Of a stretch of DNA of 64,000 nucleotides, positions 17,482-27,699 are shown one piece after another. The notes beneath the pieces are model-generated. The model ran no database searches, had not been told where the DNA came from, and saw only the letters and a list, made by a program, of their open reading frames with translations. Location: contig NZ_BPLK01000005.1 in NCBI RefSeq assembly GCF_019656215.1, positions 124,001 through 188,000 on the forward strand. The letters run 5' to 3'. The DNA comes from Apilactobacillus zhangqiuensis. GTDB lineage: Bacteria > Bacillota > Bacilli > Lactobacillales > Lactobacillaceae. Each line of letters starts with the position of its first letter. Positions within the stretch are counted from its first letter, which is position 1. Both the position numbers and the translations under genes were made by a program.

Positions 17482-17533
17482 TTATAACACCTCTGTATAT
17501 AATTTTATCATATATACAATAAATTCACATTGC

Positions 17534-17565
17534 AAAAAAGCGCCCCATAGCGGGACGCTTTTTTT
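17534..17565 (-). terminator. smpB terminator
   Basis: Minus-strand stem AGCGTCCCG/TGGGGCGCT with one mismatch, then a T-run, beginning right at the smpB stop. Confidence 0.8.
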
Positions 17566-18037
17566 AGTAGTGTTTTAATACACGTGAGATTTCACGTTCT
17601 TGATCACGTTTCTTCATTGTTTCACGCTTATCGTATTCATGCTTACCTTCGGCAACACCAATCAATACCTTAGCAAAGCCCTTCTTTAGGTACATCTTCA
17701 AGGGAACGATTGTGACTCCCTTTTTGTCTGTTTCCTTTGCTAAACGTTTAATTTCTTGCTTGTGTAAAAGCAATTTACGATTTCTAAGTGGATCATGATT
17801 GAACTGATTACCTTGTTCATATTCACTAATGTGAACGTTCATCAATGTAGCTTGGCCATCTCTAATTTGGGCGAACCCATCCTTTAGATTGACACGGCTT
17901 GCGCGAACGGACTTGATTTCAGTCCCGGTCAATGCAATTCCTGCTTCATAGGTTTGTAAAACGCGGTAATCATGACGAGCTTTGCGATTTTGCGCAACCA
18001 AGTTATCGTCTTTATTTGTTGGTTTCTTTTTAACCAT
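17564..18037 (-). CDS. smpB: SsrA-binding protein SmpB
   Basis: SmpB partners tmRNA in rescuing stalled ribosomes. It contains the conserved [20 protein letters not shown] start, [17 protein letters not shown] and the basic C-terminal tail [16 protein letters not shown] chose the ATG at 18037, 8 nt after GAGGTG, over a TTG at 18043 that is too close. It follows rnr by about 20 nt, the usual rnr-smpB pair. No ssrA gene is seen in the window. Confidence 0.95.
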   Translation of the reverse strand: MVKKKPTNKDDNLVAQNRKARHDYRVLQTYEAGIALTGTEIKSVRASRVNLKDGFAQIRDGQATLMNVHISEYEQGNQFNHDPLRNRKLLLHKQEIKRLAKETDKKGVTIVPLKMYLKKGFAKVLIGVAEGKHEYDKRETMKKRDQEREISRVLKHY

Positions 18038-18058
18038 TATCAATCACCTCTCAACCAA

Positions 18059-20407
18059 TTAATGTTTTGAATTGGAATGATTACGACCATTACGGTTGTT
18101 GTTTCTTGAATGGCGGTTATTGTTGTTTCTACCAAACTTACCATTCTTGTTGTCGTTTCTTCTGTTGTTACGACGACCACCGTTATTTCTTCCACCACGA
18201 CCGTGAGCACCATTACTGTGGCTTTCTGGTTTTAGTTTTGACATTGGTGTGTCTTCTGGATTAACAATATCGAAGTCAACAGCACTTTGGTCAACGTCGA
18301 CGTTAACCACCTTAACACGAACTGGTTGACCAATTCTGTAAGTACGGTGAGTATTTCTACCAACAAGTGCTAGATACTTTTCAATGTATTCATAGTAGTC
18401 ATCCTTCATACGACTAATGTGAACTAATCCTTCAACAGTGTTTTCAAGTTCGATAAACATACCAAACTTAAGTACTGAACTAACAGTTGCATCGAATTCT
18501 TCTCCAATGTGATCTGCCATGTATTCAGCCTTCTTCATTGCATCAGTATCACGTTCGGCATCGATTGAGCGACGTTCCGCCTTTGATGAATGGTCTGAAA
18601 TTTCTTCAAGTAATCCAGCGTATTTAGCCTTTGATTCCTTGTTGATACCGTTGTCTTCATAATGGTGAATTAAACGGTGAACAGTAGTATCTGGGTATCT
18701 TCTAATTGGAGAAGTGAAATGAGTATAGAATTCAGCACCTAGCCCAAAGTGACCAAGTGGTTGGTCGGTATATCTAGCTTGCTTCAAACTTCTAAGCATC
18801 ATAACAGATACAGCAGGTTCTTCTGGCTTACCAGCAACCTTCTTCAATACGTTTTGTAATACCTTTGGCTTCAAGTGATCAGGATCACCCTTAACTTCTA
18901 CACCGAAAGCAGTTAAGAATTCGAAGAAGCTCTTAACACGTTCTCCATCTGGTGTTTCGTGAACACGGTAGATGAATGGTGCGTGAGCCTTACAGTAATG
19001 TTCAGCAACAGTTTCGTTGGCAGCTAACATGAATGATTCAATCATTCTTTCAGCGGTACCACGAACTCTTAGCTTAATGTCGATTGGGTGACCAGTTTCA
19101 TCAACGATGATTTCTGATTCGTTATCATCGAAGTCGATGGCACCGCGGCGGCGACGTTGCTTGTATAGAATCTTGTGTAGTTCGCCCATTTCTTCAAACA
19201 TAGGAACTAAATCTTTGTAACGTTCCATAGTGTTTTCATCATGTGCTTCTAGAATGTCATTTACAGCCTTGTAAGTCATTCTGGCCTTAGATTTCATCAC
19301 ACTTGGGTGAATACGATGGTCAACAACATTTCCGGCTGGGTTGATTTCCATATCACAACTCATACATAGACGAAGTTCTCCTTCGTTCAATGAACAAATT
19401 CCGTTTGATAATCTTCTTGGAAGCATTGGAATAACTCTGTCAGTTAAGTAAACAGAAGTACCACGTTTGTAGGCTTCTTCGTCCAATAGACTACCTGGTT
19501 TTACGTAGTGAGAAACATCGGCAATGTGAACTCCTAAGTGGTAGTTACCATTTGGTAATTTCCATACAGTAACGGCGTCATCCAAGTCCTTGGATGATTC
19601 CCCATCAATAGTAACTAGTGTTTGATCAGTAATGTCTTCTCGACCTTGCTTTTCTTCTTCACTAATTTCTTCTGGAATAGCATCTGCTTCTTGCAATACG
19701 TCTTCTGGGAATTGAGCAGGAATATCGTGAGCGTACACGATTTGTAGAATATCAATTCCTGGATCGTCAACGCTACCGATTACTTCCTTAGCAATACCAA
19801 CCATGTAATCTGGATGGTCAGCGTTTGGGTATTCAGTAATTTCGGCAGTAATTACTTCACCCGGTGTAGGCTTTAGACCAACACCTGTAACGTAAAACTT
19901 GTAGTTAATAAGCTTCTTTTCTTTTAGCTTAACTTGACCAACGTAACCTTGATCATCGTCAGTGCGGATGAATTCACCAACTACTTGTTCGTAGTTTCTT
20001 TCGACGATGTTTACAACCTTACCTTCTGGACCTTTACCAGAGTTTTGGTCAGCACGTTTTACGATTTCGATTTGAACAGTATCACCGTTCATTGCTTGTA
20101 GTGTGTTGTCAGGTGCGATGAATGCATCTTCTAGGTTTTCATCATAGTTAACAAATCCGAACCCCTTTGGATTTGCATGAAAAGTACCTTCGATTGTTTC
20201 ACCTTGTGCGTTTAACTTAAAATTGCCTGTTTCAGTAACCATAACTGTCTTTTCGCGTTCTAATACAGCTAATGATTGGACAATTAGTTTAAATGCGTTT
20301 GCACCATGGTATCCTAATTCATCTGCTAGTTCTTCTACTGAAAATTCGCGATTAGGGAATTTTTTTAGAACATCATGAATTTCTTGTTTTAAACTATTAT
20401 CTTCCAC
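18059..20407 (-). CDS. rnr: Ribonuclease R
   Basis: RNase R is a processive 3'-5' exoribonuclease able to degrade structured RNA and tmRNA-tagged messages. Order: an N-terminal helix-turn-helix-like segment, cold-shock domains (about 70-240), the RNB catalytic domain (DGESSKDLDDAVTV, GVHIADVSHYV, HFTSPIRRYPD) and an S1 domain (about 640-720). The tail (about 730-782) is a low-complexity Arg/Asn/Gly/His-rich extension. The start is a GTG at 20407 after AAGGAGT. An ATGTTAGAAT extended -10 lies at 20469-20478. Confidence 0.95.
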   Translation of the reverse strand: MEDNSLKQEIHDVLKKFPNREFSVEELADELGYHGANAFKLIVQSLAVLEREKTVMVTETGNFKLNAQGETIEGTFHANPKGFGFVNYDENLEDAFIAPDNTLQAMNGDTVQIEIVKRADQNSGKGPEGKVVNIVERNYEQVVGEFIRTDDDQGYVGQVKLKEKKLINYKFYVTGVGLKPTPGEVITAEITEYPNADHPDYMVGIAKEVIGSVDDPGIDILQIVYAHDIPAQFPEDVLQEADAIPEEISEEEKQGREDITDQTLVTIDGESSKDLDDAVTVWKLPNGNYHLGVHIADVSHYVKPGSLLDEEAYKRGTSVYLTDRVIPMLPRRLSNGICSLNEGELRLCMSCDMEINPAGNVVDHRIHPSVMKSKARMTYKAVNDILEAHDENTMERYKDLVPMFEEMGELHKILYKQRRRRGAIDFDDNESEIIVDETGHPIDIKLRVRGTAERMIESFMLAANETVAEHYCKAHAPFIYRVHETPDGERVKSFFEFLTAFGVEVKGDPDHLKPKVLQNVLKKVAGKPEEPAVSVMMLRSLKQARYTDQPLGHFGLGAEFYTHFTSPIRRYPDTTVHRLIHHYEDNGINKESKAKYAGLLEEISDHSSKAERRSIDAERDTDAMKKAEYMADHIGEEFDATVSSVLKFGMFIELENTVEGLVHISRMKDDYYEYIEKYLALVGRNTHRTYRIGQPVRVKVVNVDVDQSAVDFDIVNPEDTPMSKLKPESHSNGAHGRGGRNNGGRRNNRRNDNKNGKFGRNNNNRHSRNNNRNGRNHSNSKH

Positions 20408-20468
20408 GATTTACTCCTTAAGTTTTAAATTTTCGATCTTAAATCAAATTCGATAACTCATATCTAGT

Positions 20469-20478
20469 ATTCTAACAT
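20469..20478 (-). promoter_or_regulatory. Extended -10 promoter of rnr
   Basis: Minus-strand ATGTTAGAAT, about 62 nt before the rnr start. The same 10-mer stands at similar distance ahead of secA and uvrB. Confidence 0.5.
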
Positions 20479-20515
20479 TTTTATACCATCTATCCTAAAC
20501 GGTTTTACGATTTCA

Positions 20516-20553
20516 CATAAAAAAAGCTCCTGTAAAAATTACAGGAGTCTTAT
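20516..20553 (-). terminator. secG terminator
   Basis: ACTCCTGTAA/TTACAGGAGC stem and a T-run on the minus strand, directly after secG. Confidence 0.85.
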
Positions 20554-20556
20554 CAA

Positions 20557-20796
20557 CTAGTGTGATGATAACCAAACTAATCCTAATGCTGATGCAAAGA
20601 AAATAATCAATAATACAACTGTTACCTTTTGCATAAAAGCTTCAAAACCACGTGGCTTAGAGTTGGCAAACAAATCATCAGCACCACCGGTTAAAGAAGA
20701 CATTGCATCGTTGTTAGTCTTTGCTGGTTGCATCAAGACAGCGATGATAATTAATACACTGTCAATCCAAATTATATTCATTAAGAAATTATACAA
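20557..20796 (-). CDS. secG: Protein translocase subunit SecG
   Basis: SecG is the small auxiliary subunit of the SecYEG channel. It has two membrane helices (about 5-22 and 55-75) separated by the conserved loop VLMQPAKTNNDAMSSLTGGADDLF. The start is a TTG at 20796, 7 nt after AGGAGG. Length 79 is normal. Confidence 0.93.
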   Translation of the reverse strand: MYNFLMNIIWIDSVLIIIAVLMQPAKTNNDAMSSLTGGADDLFANSKPRGFEAFMQKVTVVLLIIFFASALGLVWLSSH

Positions 20797-20902
20797 TTCG
20801 TTGCCTCCTACCTAAAATACATAGGTTTCATCTTTAACTTTAACTTTATCTTTACTGTTTAGTTTATCATAATACTTTCTAACATGCCAATTAATCAAAA
20901 CT

Positions 20903-22429
20903 TTAATTATCTAACGTTAGTTTTTCCACATGTGTATATACGTAACCGCGGTTATCGTAGTTTGTGGATATTTCGATGTTATCCCCAGCTTTAATAATTG
21001 TATCACCATCAGGAATAATGTATTGTTCATTTCTTTTGATGGAGCTAATCAAACAACCGTCCGGCCAATTGATTGATTTAACTGGCTTGCCATCCATACT
21101 GGAACATAATTGAACTGAGAAATATAAATTGGTAAGTTGTCCACTTGTTGATAATTTTTGCGGACTCAACATCTTTTGCAACATTTCATTGTAGATTGGA
21201 CTGCCGCCCAACAAGTCGGTAACTTCATAGGCAACCAATGTGACAAATGCTAGAGACATTAGGTTTTGTAATGATCCAACCATTTCGGTAATTAACAAAA
21301 TGGCAGTAAATGGTGCCTTTCCGACACATGCGAAGAATCCACTCATTGAAATAATGATGAAGTTAACAAAATAACTTTGTGGTAGAACACCAAGGTGAAT
21401 CAATACTTCTGAATAGATGGCACCAATCAATGCCCCTAGTGAAAGCATTGGTAGGAAAATACCACCTGGTAATCCGGTTGAATACGATAGTATCGACATA
21501 ACGAAACGAATTAGCAAGAACCAAAGTAACACGGTAATGGTTGGTGCTGCCTTGGCAATTGTTAACACCATTGTGCTACCTCCACCAACGATTGTTGGTA
21601 AATACATTTCAAACGGAATTACCAAGATGAATGGAATCAATACCCACACGATGTTTGGTACCCATTCTAAATTGTCATACCAATCATTCACGTGTAGTGT
21701 TGCGTATTCATAGATTAGTCCACCGATTCCAATTACAATCCCCAAACCAATTAAATATGGATAAATATGTAATGGGATCACATGTGAATAACTCATGTGT
21801 AATACTGGTACTTTCCCAAATACCGCAGTAGAAACAAAGTTCGCACTGATGGCAGCAGATAGTGAAGTTAACCAAACCGAGGTTGAAAAGTTATGGTAAA
21901 TTTCTTCTAACACAAACAATGTACTAGCGATTGGTGCATTAAACGCGGCTGATAATCCAGCTGCAGCCCCACCTGAGATGATTGTTTTACGCGCTTGTTT
22001 TGTTTGTTTAAAGGTATCTGCCAACCCTTGTGCTGTAGCAGCACCTAATTGAATAGAAGGCCCCTCACGTCCTAAAAATAGGCCACTTGAAATCGCAAGG
22101 ACCCCACCGATGAACTTTTTACTTAAGACGGAGAACCATGAATAATCCAATTCGCCGTTTAACTGTCCTTCAACCTGTGGAATTCCTGATCCTTTGATAT
22201 TTTTGTCTCGTTTTACTAAGTAGTATACGAAAAATGCGATTAGTAAATTCAAGATGATTAAAATTATCAATACTGATATTTTTGTTCTTGCTAGCTTAGC
22301 TAGTTTTAGAAATTGATCCGATAGTCCTTCAATTGATACTCGAAATAGACTAACCACCATTCCGACCGCTAGTCCGATCAATAGACCATACAGCACTGAT
22401 TTAAATCGTCTTAAATTATCACTTTGCAA
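20903..22429 (-). CDS. ClC-family chloride channel/antiporter with TrkA-C domain
   Basis: This membrane protein carries Cl-, probably exchanged for H+. It shows the ClC signatures GSGIPQVEGQL, GREGPSIQLGAA (with the gating Glu) and GLPGGIFLPML. About ten to twelve membrane segments fill residues 10-400. The last 80 residues form a TrkA-C (RCK-C) ligand-binding domain (CLISSIKRNEQYIIPDGDT). The most likely start is a TTG at 22429 after AGAAGGCG. Upstream, GTACAT (22452-22457) and ATGTAC (22478-22483) form a small inverted repeat. Confidence 0.9.
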   Translation of the reverse strand: MQSDNLRRFKSVLYGLLIGLAVGMVVSLFRVSIEGLSDQFLKLAKLARTKISVLIILIILNLLIAFFVYYLVKRDKNIKGSGIPQVEGQLNGELDYSWFSVLSKKFIGGVLAISSGLFLGREGPSIQLGAATAQGLADTFKQTKQARKTIISGGAAAGLSAAFNAPIASTLFVLEEIYHNFSTSVWLTSLSAAISANFVSTAVFGKVPVLHMSYSHVIPLHIYPYLIGLGIVIGIGGLIYEYATLHVNDWYDNLEWVPNIVWVLIPFILVIPFEMYLPTIVGGGSTMVLTIAKAAPTITVLLWFLLIRFVMSILSYSTGLPGGIFLPMLSLGALIGAIYSEVLIHLGVLPQSYFVNFIIISMSGFFACVGKAPFTAILLITEMVGSLQNLMSLAFVTLVAYEVTDLLGGSPIYNEMLQKMLSPQKLSTSGQLTNLYFSVQLCSSMDGKPVKSINWPDGCLISSIKRNEQYIIPDGDTIIKAGDNIEISTNYDNRGYVYTHVEKLTLDN

Positions 22430-22482
22430 TTTATTCGCCTTCTTTTTATTGGTACATCAATCATACCATATAATTTTATGTA

Positions 22483-22517
22483 CAAAAAAAGCATTGAAAT
22501 AATTCAATGCTTTTTTA
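22483..22517 (-). terminator. eno terminator
   Basis: AAAGCATTGAA/TTCAATGCTTT stem with a 4-nt loop and a T-run, right after the eno stop. Confidence 0.9.
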
Positions 22518-22531
22518 GTAACTATTAGTTA

Positions 22532-23863
<1,332 letters not shown>

Positions 23864-23949
23864 TTAATGAAAGTTGTTACCTCGGAATCAAGGCTATCTT
23901 CATTTTATTATTTTACAGACCAAGTTTCAATAAAAAACTGTTCAAACTG

Positions 23950-24711
23950 TTAATTATTTTGGTAATTGACAATTTTGATGAATTCTTTTGCCTTTAAACT
24001 ACTCTTACCAGGCAAAACTCCGTCAACATCATCTTGACTCATAATTTCTGAAACATTCTTGGCGTTAACGCTTCCACCGTAAACGATTCGGATTTGGTTA
24101 GCAATATCATCACCGTACAAATCTTTTAATGTTTCACGAATTAGAAAACATGCTTCCTGAATTTCAGCACCACTGGCTGATTTTCCGGTTCCAATTGCCC
24201 AACTTGGTTCATAACCAATGACAATCTTTTTAGCATCGTCTTCTGAAATCCCCTTTAATGCTTCAATGACTGGATTTACAACCCAGTTCATTTCATCATA
24301 GGTCTTTCGCTTTGCCATTGTTTCATCACAACAAATAATTGGCACCATGTTGTTAGCTAAAACGGCTTTAACCTTTTTGTTAATCATTTTATTGGTTTCG
24401 CCAAAATATTTTCGACGTTCTGAATGACCTAACATAACATAATTAACGCCCATGTCGGCAAGTGCCATTGGACTTACTTCACCAGTGTAAGCACCTGCAT
24501 CTTTATAGAAACAGTTTTGAGCGGCAGTTTTTAGATTTGTTTCTTCTTTACAAAATCTAGTTAATACATCCATGTAAATTGATGATGCAGCAATAGCGCA
24601 TTCAACGTCTTTAGGATCTGGTAGGTTTCCTTTGACTGCATCTAAGAATTCTTCAACTTCATGTAATGTTAAATTCATTTTCCAATTTCCAACGATAAAA
24701 GGAGTTCTCAT
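23950..24711 (-). CDS. tpiA: Triosephosphate isomerase, divergent loop-8 type
   Basis: TpiA interconverts dihydroxyacetone phosphate and glyceraldehyde-3-phosphate. The catalytic residues are present: Lys in GNWKMN, His in GHSERRKYF, Glu in GYEPSWAIGTG and Ser in YGGSV. The phosphate-binding loop, normally VGGASL, reads LPGKSSL here, and the CCDETMAKRK segment differs from the common CCGETL type. Length 253 is normal. A terminator follows pgk, and an apparent promoter with an inverted repeat lies ahead of tpiA, so it is transcribed at least partly on its own. Confidence 0.92.
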   Translation of the reverse strand: MRTPFIVGNWKMNLTLHEVEEFLDAVKGNLPDPKDVECAIAASSIYMDVLTRFCKEETNLKTAAQNCFYKDAGAYTGEVSPMALADMGVNYVMLGHSERRKYFGETNKMINKKVKAVLANNMVPIICCDETMAKRKTYDEMNWVVNPVIEALKGISEDDAKKIVIGYEPSWAIGTGKSASGAEIQEACFLIRETLKDLYGDDIANQIRIVYGGSVNAKNVSEIMSQDDVDGVLPGKSSLKAKEFIKIVNYQNN

Positions 24712-24755
24712 TTTTTACCTCCTATTCTTTTAAACAGATTATTAAAAATCGCTAT

Positions 24756-24800
24756 ATATCAATGATATCACTAAATAATTGATATTAACAAATTGCGCAT
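24756..24800 (-). promoter_or_regulatory. tpiA promoter region with inverted repeat
   Basis: ATATCAAT (24756-24763) and ATTGATAT (24778-24785) form a perfect 8-bp inverted repeat around a central GATATC. It overlaps a weak promoter (TTGTTA, 18 nt, TATCAT on the minus strand) about 50 nt upstream of the tpiA ribosome-binding site. Confidence 0.4.
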
Positions 24801-24835
24801 CTATTTTAATAAAAATTTCACTCCTTTTATTATAC

Positions 24836-24868
24836 AAAAAAAAGACCCGATGTTATACATCGAATCTT
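24836..24868 (-). terminator. pgk terminator
   Basis: Minus-strand AGATTCGATGT/ACATCGGGTCT stem with wobble pairs and a 3-nt loop, then eight T, after the pgk stop. Confidence 0.8.
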
Positions 24869-24883
24869 AAAAAGATATTATTC

Positions 24884-26098
24884 TTATTTATCAGTAATAG
24901 CGGCGATACCTGGAAGAGTCTTACCTTCCATGTATTCTAGTGAAGCACCACCACCGGTTGAAACGTGTGATAGCTTGTCAGCTACACCTAGTTCGTTACA
25001 TGCAGCAGTTGAGTCACCACCACCAACAACAGTAGTAGCGTCAGTTAGGTCACCTAAGAACTTACCAATAGCTAGAGTACCCTTAGCAAAGTTACTCATT
25101 TCAAATACACCCATAGGTCCGTTCCAAACTACAGTCTTAGCGTCTCTTAGAACGTTTTCGAATAATTCGACACTCTTAGGACCAATGTCTAGTGCCATTT
25201 GACCATCAGGAATGTTTTCACCAACTACTTGAGTAGGTGCATCATTGTTAAATTCTGGAGCAACAACTGAGTCAACAGGTAGAACGATCTTGTCGCCACC
25301 CTTTGCTAGGATTTCCTTAGCAGTGTCAATCTTGTCCTTTTCAACTAATGAGTTACCAATAGTGAAACCTTTAGCAGCGTAGAATGTGTAAGTCATACCA
25401 CCACCGATGATGATGTGGTCTGCCTTGTCTAATAGGTTATCGATAACACCAATCTTATCTGAAACCTTTGCACCACCTAAGATGGCAACAAATGGACGTT
25501 TAGGATTGTTAACGGCACCACCGATAAATTTAATTTCTTTTTCCATTAGGAAACCAGCGGCAACTGGCTTGTTTTCTGCTTCCATTGCACGAGCAATACC
25601 AACGTTTGAAGCATGTTCACGGTGAGCAGTACCGAATGCATCGTTTACGAAGCAATCACCTAGTGAAGCCCAGTATTGACCTAACTTAGGATCGTTACCA
25701 GATTCACGTTTTACATTTTCACCATTTACAACATCTTCAAAACGAGTGTTTTCAACAACAACGATGTCACCATCATTCATATTGTTGATAGCTTCTTCAA
25801 GCTTTGGACCTTCAGTTTCGGGAACGAAAGTAACAGGTTTGTCCATTAGTTCAGAAAGCTTTGCAGCAACTGGACATAATGATAGTTCTTTCTTGTCATC
25901 TTCAGTCTTGATACGACCAAGGTGAGAGAATAGAACTGCCTTTCCACCATGTTCGATTACGTATTTGATAGTTGGAATAGCACCAACGATACGACTTGTG
26001 TCACCAACAACACCGTCTTTAATAGGAACGTTGAAGTCGACACGCATTAAAACTTTTTTGCCTTTTAAATCTAAATCAGAAACAACTGTCTTAGCCAA
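24884..26098 (-). CDS. pgk: Phosphoglycerate kinase
   Basis: Pgk transfers phosphate from 1,3-bisphosphoglycerate to ADP. It carries [14 protein letters not shown], the substrate Arg in [31 protein letters not shown] and the C-terminal GGGDSTAA and [15 protein letters not shown] nucleotide loops. Length 404 is normal. The start is a TTG at 26098, 8 nt after GGGAGGT. It follows gap by about 160 nt with a strong terminator between them. Confidence 0.97.
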   Translation of the reverse strand: MAKTVVSDLDLKGKKVLMRVDFNVPIKDGVVGDTSRIVGAIPTIKYVIEHGGKAVLFSHLGRIKTEDDKKELSLCPVAAKLSELMDKPVTFVPETEGPKLEEAINNMNDGDIVVVENTRFEDVVNGENVKRESGNDPKLGQYWASLGDCFVNDAFGTAHREHASNVGIARAMEAENKPVAAGFLMEKEIKFIGGAVNNPKRPFVAILGGAKVSDKIGVIDNLLDKADHIIIGGGMTYTFYAAKGFTIGNSLVEKDKIDTAKEILAKGGDKIVLPVDSVVAPEFNNDAPTQVVGENIPDGQMALDIGPKSVELFENVLRDAKTVVWNGPMGVFEMSNFAKGTLAIGKFLGDLTDATTVVGGGDSTAACNELGVADKLSHVSTGGGASLEYMEGKTLPGIAAITDK

Positions 26099-26200
26099 TC
26101 TAGATTACCTCCCAAAAATTATTTAAAATTGATGTAACAATTTCAATATACTTCATTTAATTCTTTATTTCAAAGAATTTTTCAGCAGAAAGTAATTGTT

Positions 26201-26232
26201 ATAAAAAATGGAGGAGGCAATTGCCTCCTCCA
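26201..26232 (-). terminator. gap terminator, perfect palindrome
   Basis: Positions 26209-26232 are a perfect 24-nt palindrome built on GGAGGAGGC/GCCTCCTCC, followed by six T on the minus strand. It is unusually GC-rich for this genome and its stem contains Shine-Dalgarno and anti-Shine-Dalgarno sequence. Confidence 0.9.
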
Positions 26233-26261
26233 CCTTATGCCTTGCTAAATTATAATTTAGA

Positions 26262-27275
26262 TTATAGTTGAGCGAAGTGTAGTAAAGTACGAACCATGTT
26301 GCAAGTGAAGCCCCATTCGTTATCGTACCATGACCATACCTTAACAAGTTGGTCATCACCAAAAGTAGTAACATCAGTTTGAGTAGCATCAAATACTGAT
26401 CCGTGAGTATCACCAATGATATCACTTGAAACGATTGGTTCGTCATTGTAACCAAATGCTTCGTTACCGTCAGTGTGTTCTTTCATCTTAGCGTTAACTT
26501 CGTCAGCAGTAACGTTCTTCTTGTCAACGATAGCAGTTAATTCAGTTAATGAACCGTCAACGATACCAACACGTTGAGCCACACCGTTTAACTTACCGTC
26601 AAGTTCTGGAACAACAAGACCTAGAGCCTTAGCAGCACCAGTTGAGTGAGGAATAGTGTTAGTTGAAGCAGTACGGTTGTTTCTGAACTTCTTACCACGA
26701 GGGCCATCTAAGATAGCTTGAGTTGAAGTGAATGCGTGGATAGTAGTCATAGTACCAACTTTGATACCAAAGTCTTTGTTTAAGAAGTATGCTGTAGGAG
26801 CGATACTACTTGTAGTACATGAACCAGCTGAAACGATCTTGTCGTCAGCAGTTAGAGTATCCAAGTTAACACCAGGAACAACAGTCTTGATTTGACCTGC
26901 AGGTGCAGAGATTAGAACACGCTTTGCACCAGCGTCTAAGTGAGCTTGTGATTTTTCTTCTGAAGTGTAGAAACCAGTACATTCTAGTACAAAGTCAACA
27001 CCATCATTTTTAACCCATGGTAGGTCAGCGGCATTGCGTTCAGCGTAAACTGGAACTTCCTTACCGTCAACAACGATTCCGTTATCGGTTGAAGTAACTT
27101 CACCTGGGAATTTACCATGTGTTGAATCATATTTTAATAAGTATGCAAGCATTGAAGGAGTTGTTAAATCATTAATAGCAGCAACTTCAATATCGTCTGA
27201 GTTTAGTTCGTGGATACGTTTGAAAGCCAAACGACCAATACGACCAAAACCGTTAATACCAATTTTTACAGTCAT
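26262..27275 (-). CDS. gap: Glyceraldehyde-3-phosphate dehydrogenase
   Basis: Gap oxidises glyceraldehyde-3-phosphate with NAD+ and phosphate. It has the Rossmann start [14 protein letters not shown], the NAD-type Asp in AAINDLT, the catalytic Cys153 in [21 protein letters not shown], and [13 protein letters not shown]. Length 337 is normal. The ATG follows CTAGGAGGA. The usual cggR repressor gene is not upstream; a tRNA gene and clpP are there instead. Confidence 0.97.
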   Translation of the reverse strand: MTVKIGINGFGRIGRLAFKRIHELNSDDIEVAAINDLTTPSMLAYLLKYDSTHGKFPGEVTSTDNGIVVDGKEVPVYAERNAADLPWVKNDGVDFVLECTGFYTSEEKSQAHLDAGAKRVLISAPAGQIKTVVPGVNLDTLTADDKIVSAGSCTTSSIAPTAYFLNKDFGIKVGTMTTIHAFTSTQAILDGPRGKKFRNNRTASTNTIPHSTGAAKALGLVVPELDGKLNGVAQRVGIVDGSLTELTAIVDKKNVTADEVNAKMKEHTDGNEAFGYNDEPIVSSDIIGDTHGSVFDATQTDVTTFGDDQLVKVWSWYDNEWGFTCNMVRTLLHFAQL

Positions 27276-27374
27276 AACTGTTTTCCTCCTAGAGAAATAA
27301 ATTTGAGTACTACGTACGGATTAAATACTACTACTTTTTTACCGATCAGTCTATAATACATGCTCAGTAATTTT

Positions 27375-27411
27375 AAAAAAATAACCAGTACTAATTTGTA
27401 ACAGTTATTTT
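27375..27411 (-). promoter_or_regulatory. Terminator-like hairpin in the gap leader
   Basis: AAAATAAC/GTTATTTT stem (with an inner TAC/GTA pairing) followed by a run of T on the minus strand, about 20 nt after the predicted gap start site and 100 nt before the gap ATG. It is almost entirely A/U, so termination would be weak. Confidence 0.35.
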
Positions 27412-27434
27412 CTGTATCAAATCCTTACACTCTA

Positions 27435-27463
27435 AGTATATCAGTGCTAATTTTAGTTTGCAA
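27435..27463 (-). promoter_or_regulatory. gap promoter
   Basis: Minus-strand TTGCAA, 17-nt spacer, TATACT, giving a leader of about 150 nt before gap. Confidence 0.6.
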
Positions 27464-27529
27464 ATCAATTACCTCAGTGTGTTTCTTGAATTTAACCCCC
27501 TTTTCATTTATAGTTTAACCTGTTGTAAT

Positions 27530-27601
27530 GCATCTGTAGTGTAATGGATAGCACTAAAGATTCCGGTTCTTTCGATGGGGGTTCGATTCCCTCCAGATGC
27601 A
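27530..27601 (+). tRNA. tRNA-Arg (anticodon CCG)
   Basis: A 72-nt cloverleaf folds completely: acceptor GCATCTG/CAGATGC with discriminator A, D-stem GTGT/GCAC, anticodon stem AAAGA/TCTTT around loop TTCCGGT (anticodon CCG, reading CGG) and T-stem GGGGG/CCCTC with loop TTCGATT. CCA is not encoded. It lies alone between gap and clpP. Confidence 0.93.
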
Positions 27602-27626
27602 TTGGTGATTAAGTCAGATAAAATCA

Positions 27627-27643
27627 TTTGACCTTAATTGACC
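27627..27643 (+). promoter_or_regulatory. CtsR box ahead of clpP
   Basis: TTTGACC-TTA-ATTGACC matches the CtsR operator (a direct heptad repeat with 3-nt spacer) with one mismatch in the second heptad. It overlaps the -35 of the clpP promoter, as expected for class III heat-shock repression. Confidence 0.8.
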
Positions 27644-27665
27644 ATTGAGATAAAATTAATATAAT
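27638..27665 (+). promoter_or_regulatory. clpP promoter
   Basis: TTGACC, 16-nt spacer, TATAAT, with the -35 inside the CtsR box. Confidence 0.75.
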
Positions 27666-27699
27666 TCAAATTGAATTGAAAGCAAGGGAGGATAAAATT

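Noticed and set aside
18067-18264. Plus-strand ORF rich in Cys, His and Tyr opposite the rnr end
   Set aside because: It is the antisense shadow of the repetitive Arg/Asn-rich tail codons of RNase R; it has no ribosome-binding site or family.
23930-23949. Possible terminator between tpiA and eno
   Set aside because: The AACTGTT repeats are direct, not inverted, so no stem forms.
26165-26455. Hydrophobic minus-strand ORF overlapping gap and its terminator
   Set aside because: It is out of frame inside gap, reads through the terminator palindrome and lacks a ribosome-binding site.
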